Positions 35,599-36,505 of a stretch of DNA of 36,505 nt are shown in pieces (the stretch's first letter is position 1; each line of letters begins with the position of its first letter). The stretch comes from Verrucomicrobiota bacterium (GTDB lineage Bacteria > Verrucomicrobiota > Verrucomicrobiia > Chthoniobacterales > UBA10450): contig QHNK01000076.1 of assembly GCA_003218415.1 (NCBI GenBank), forward strand, positions 1 to 36,505, in the 5' to 3' direction. A model generated the notes under the pieces. The model was not told the DNA's origin, made no database searches, and worked only from the letters and a program-made list of their open reading frames with translations. The position numbers were made by a program, and so were the translations under genes.

Positions 35599-36505
35599 GG
35601 ACGTTTGTCCTTGCGATGGATATGGTGCTGCAACCATTGAACACCAAAGACCGCCAGGAAAGCCGCAGCGCTGACGACTTGTCCGGCAATTCCGCTCAGG
35701 AATGTGCGGCAGATGAGCGCGGGAACAAGCGCAATTCCCGCGGCGATCAGAGGTGGGCGAATGTCGCTCCATGAATCTTTCCAGTGAAAGATCCATCGCA
35801 GTGTCGTGTAACGCAGAATGCCTTGAACGACGTAGGGCAAAAGGATACCGAAGGCCGCACCCATCACACCGAAGCGCGGAATTAACCAGAGAAGCCCGGC
35901 AGCAGCAACGGTGCACGTGATCGAAGAATGCAGAAGATTCAAATGTGGCCGTTGCACCATGATTACTGTTTCGCCTAATGCCACAAACGCGTTGATAGCA
36001 CTGGCAAGAGCGACGATGCCGAGCCAAACACCGCCCTGCTGGAATGCTGGACCGTAGATGAGCAGAATCGTGCTGCCGGCGAGCGACATCACTGCTACCA
36101 GCGGCAACAGGATCCAGAGCATCCACTGAGCAAGTCGAGCGTAAGTAGCGGCAGCCACGTCGTGATCGCCCGTCGCGGTCATACCCGCTACGACTGGCGC
36201 GAAAATGGGGTTGAAAGTCTGATTAACTTTTCGCAGCCCGTTCGCGGTGCCGATGACTGCACTGTAAACACCGACGGTTACAAGCGTCACACCCGGCGCG
36301 CGTCCAACGAAGTAGCCAAGCATGATGAGATCCAACCGGGCAATGAACGCGTTAATCAGCTGATAAATGCTGATGGGAGCCGCATAGGCGATTAGCAACC
36401 GTGCTTCGGCGAGAGGGGAAACAACCTCCGTTTGTGCCGGAATATGGCGAAACAACGTTGAGGCGAGTGCGAGCGCGACAAGCCCTGATGCTGCCGTTCC
36501 GACGA
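35595..36505 (-). CDS. Polysaccharide/lipid-linked oligosaccharide flippase (Wzx/MATE-MVF-like), C-terminal part; N-terminus beyond window
   Basis: Multiple TM, LIMLGYFVGRAPGVTLVTVGVYSAVIGTANGLRKVNQTFNPIFAPVVAG; frame remains open to the window edge (VGTAASGLVALALASTLFRHIP). Confidence 0.8.
   Translation of the reverse strand, partial: VGTAASGLVALALASTLFRHIPAQTEVVSPLAEARLLIAYAAPISIYQLINAFIARLDLIMLGYFVGRAPGVTLVTVGVYSAVIGTANGLRKVNQTFNPIFAPVVAGMTATGDHDVAAATYARLAQWMLWILLPLVAVMSLAGSTILLIYGPAFQQGGVWLGIVALASAINAFVALGETVIMVQRPHLNLLHSSITCTVAAAGLLWLIPRFGVMGAAFGILLPYVVQGILRYTTLRWIFHWKDSWSDIRPPLIAAGIALVPALICRTFLSGIAGQVVSAAAFLAVFGVQWLQHHIHRKDKRP

Noticed and set aside
35503-36126. 207-aa ORF in alternate frame of the flippase
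   Set aside because: Overlaps the credible flippase on the same strand; no motif.
1-36505. CRISPR arrays, IS elements, prophage, toxin-antitoxin modules
   Set aside because: No regularly spaced direct repeats, transposase/integrase motifs or phage structural genes were seen in the translations.

Overview
The window is gene-dense bacterial chromosome with about 31 credible protein genes and one tRNA-Glu(UUC). Gene content and dispersed palindromic repeats suggest a Verrucomicrobia-like source, which is inference only. The left part (about 1-23 kb) is mostly housekeeping and accessory metabolism: a BadF-type kinase-MurQ fusion, HtrA/DegP protease, an ankyrin-YkuD L,D-transpeptidase fusion, CPBP protease, KirBac-like K+ channel, an mtnA/class II aldolase/aldo-keto reductase operon, YebC, Rho, GlnE, a lipid kinase, AsmA-like protein, RsmD and WaaA. 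The main discovery candidate lies at about 23.2-33.1 kb. It is a sphingolipid/ceramide locus with an RND/MMPL transporter, a DEGS-like sphingolipid delta-4 desaturase, an FA2H-like fatty acid 2-hydroxylase, a serine palmitoyltransferase-like enzyme, a GNAT-fold candidate ceramide synthase, two CDP-alcohol phosphotransferases, an IPCT-like cytidylyltransferase and an SDR reductase. Together these resemble a near-complete, eukaryote-like inositol-phosphoceramide pathway in a bacterium. Glycosyltransferases and a Wzx-like flippase follow. Several REP-like palindromes are also present; some provide stop codons, and one appears inserted in-frame within murQ. No CRISPR array, IS element or rRNA was seen. 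All family calls come from reading motifs in the translations; no database search was run.
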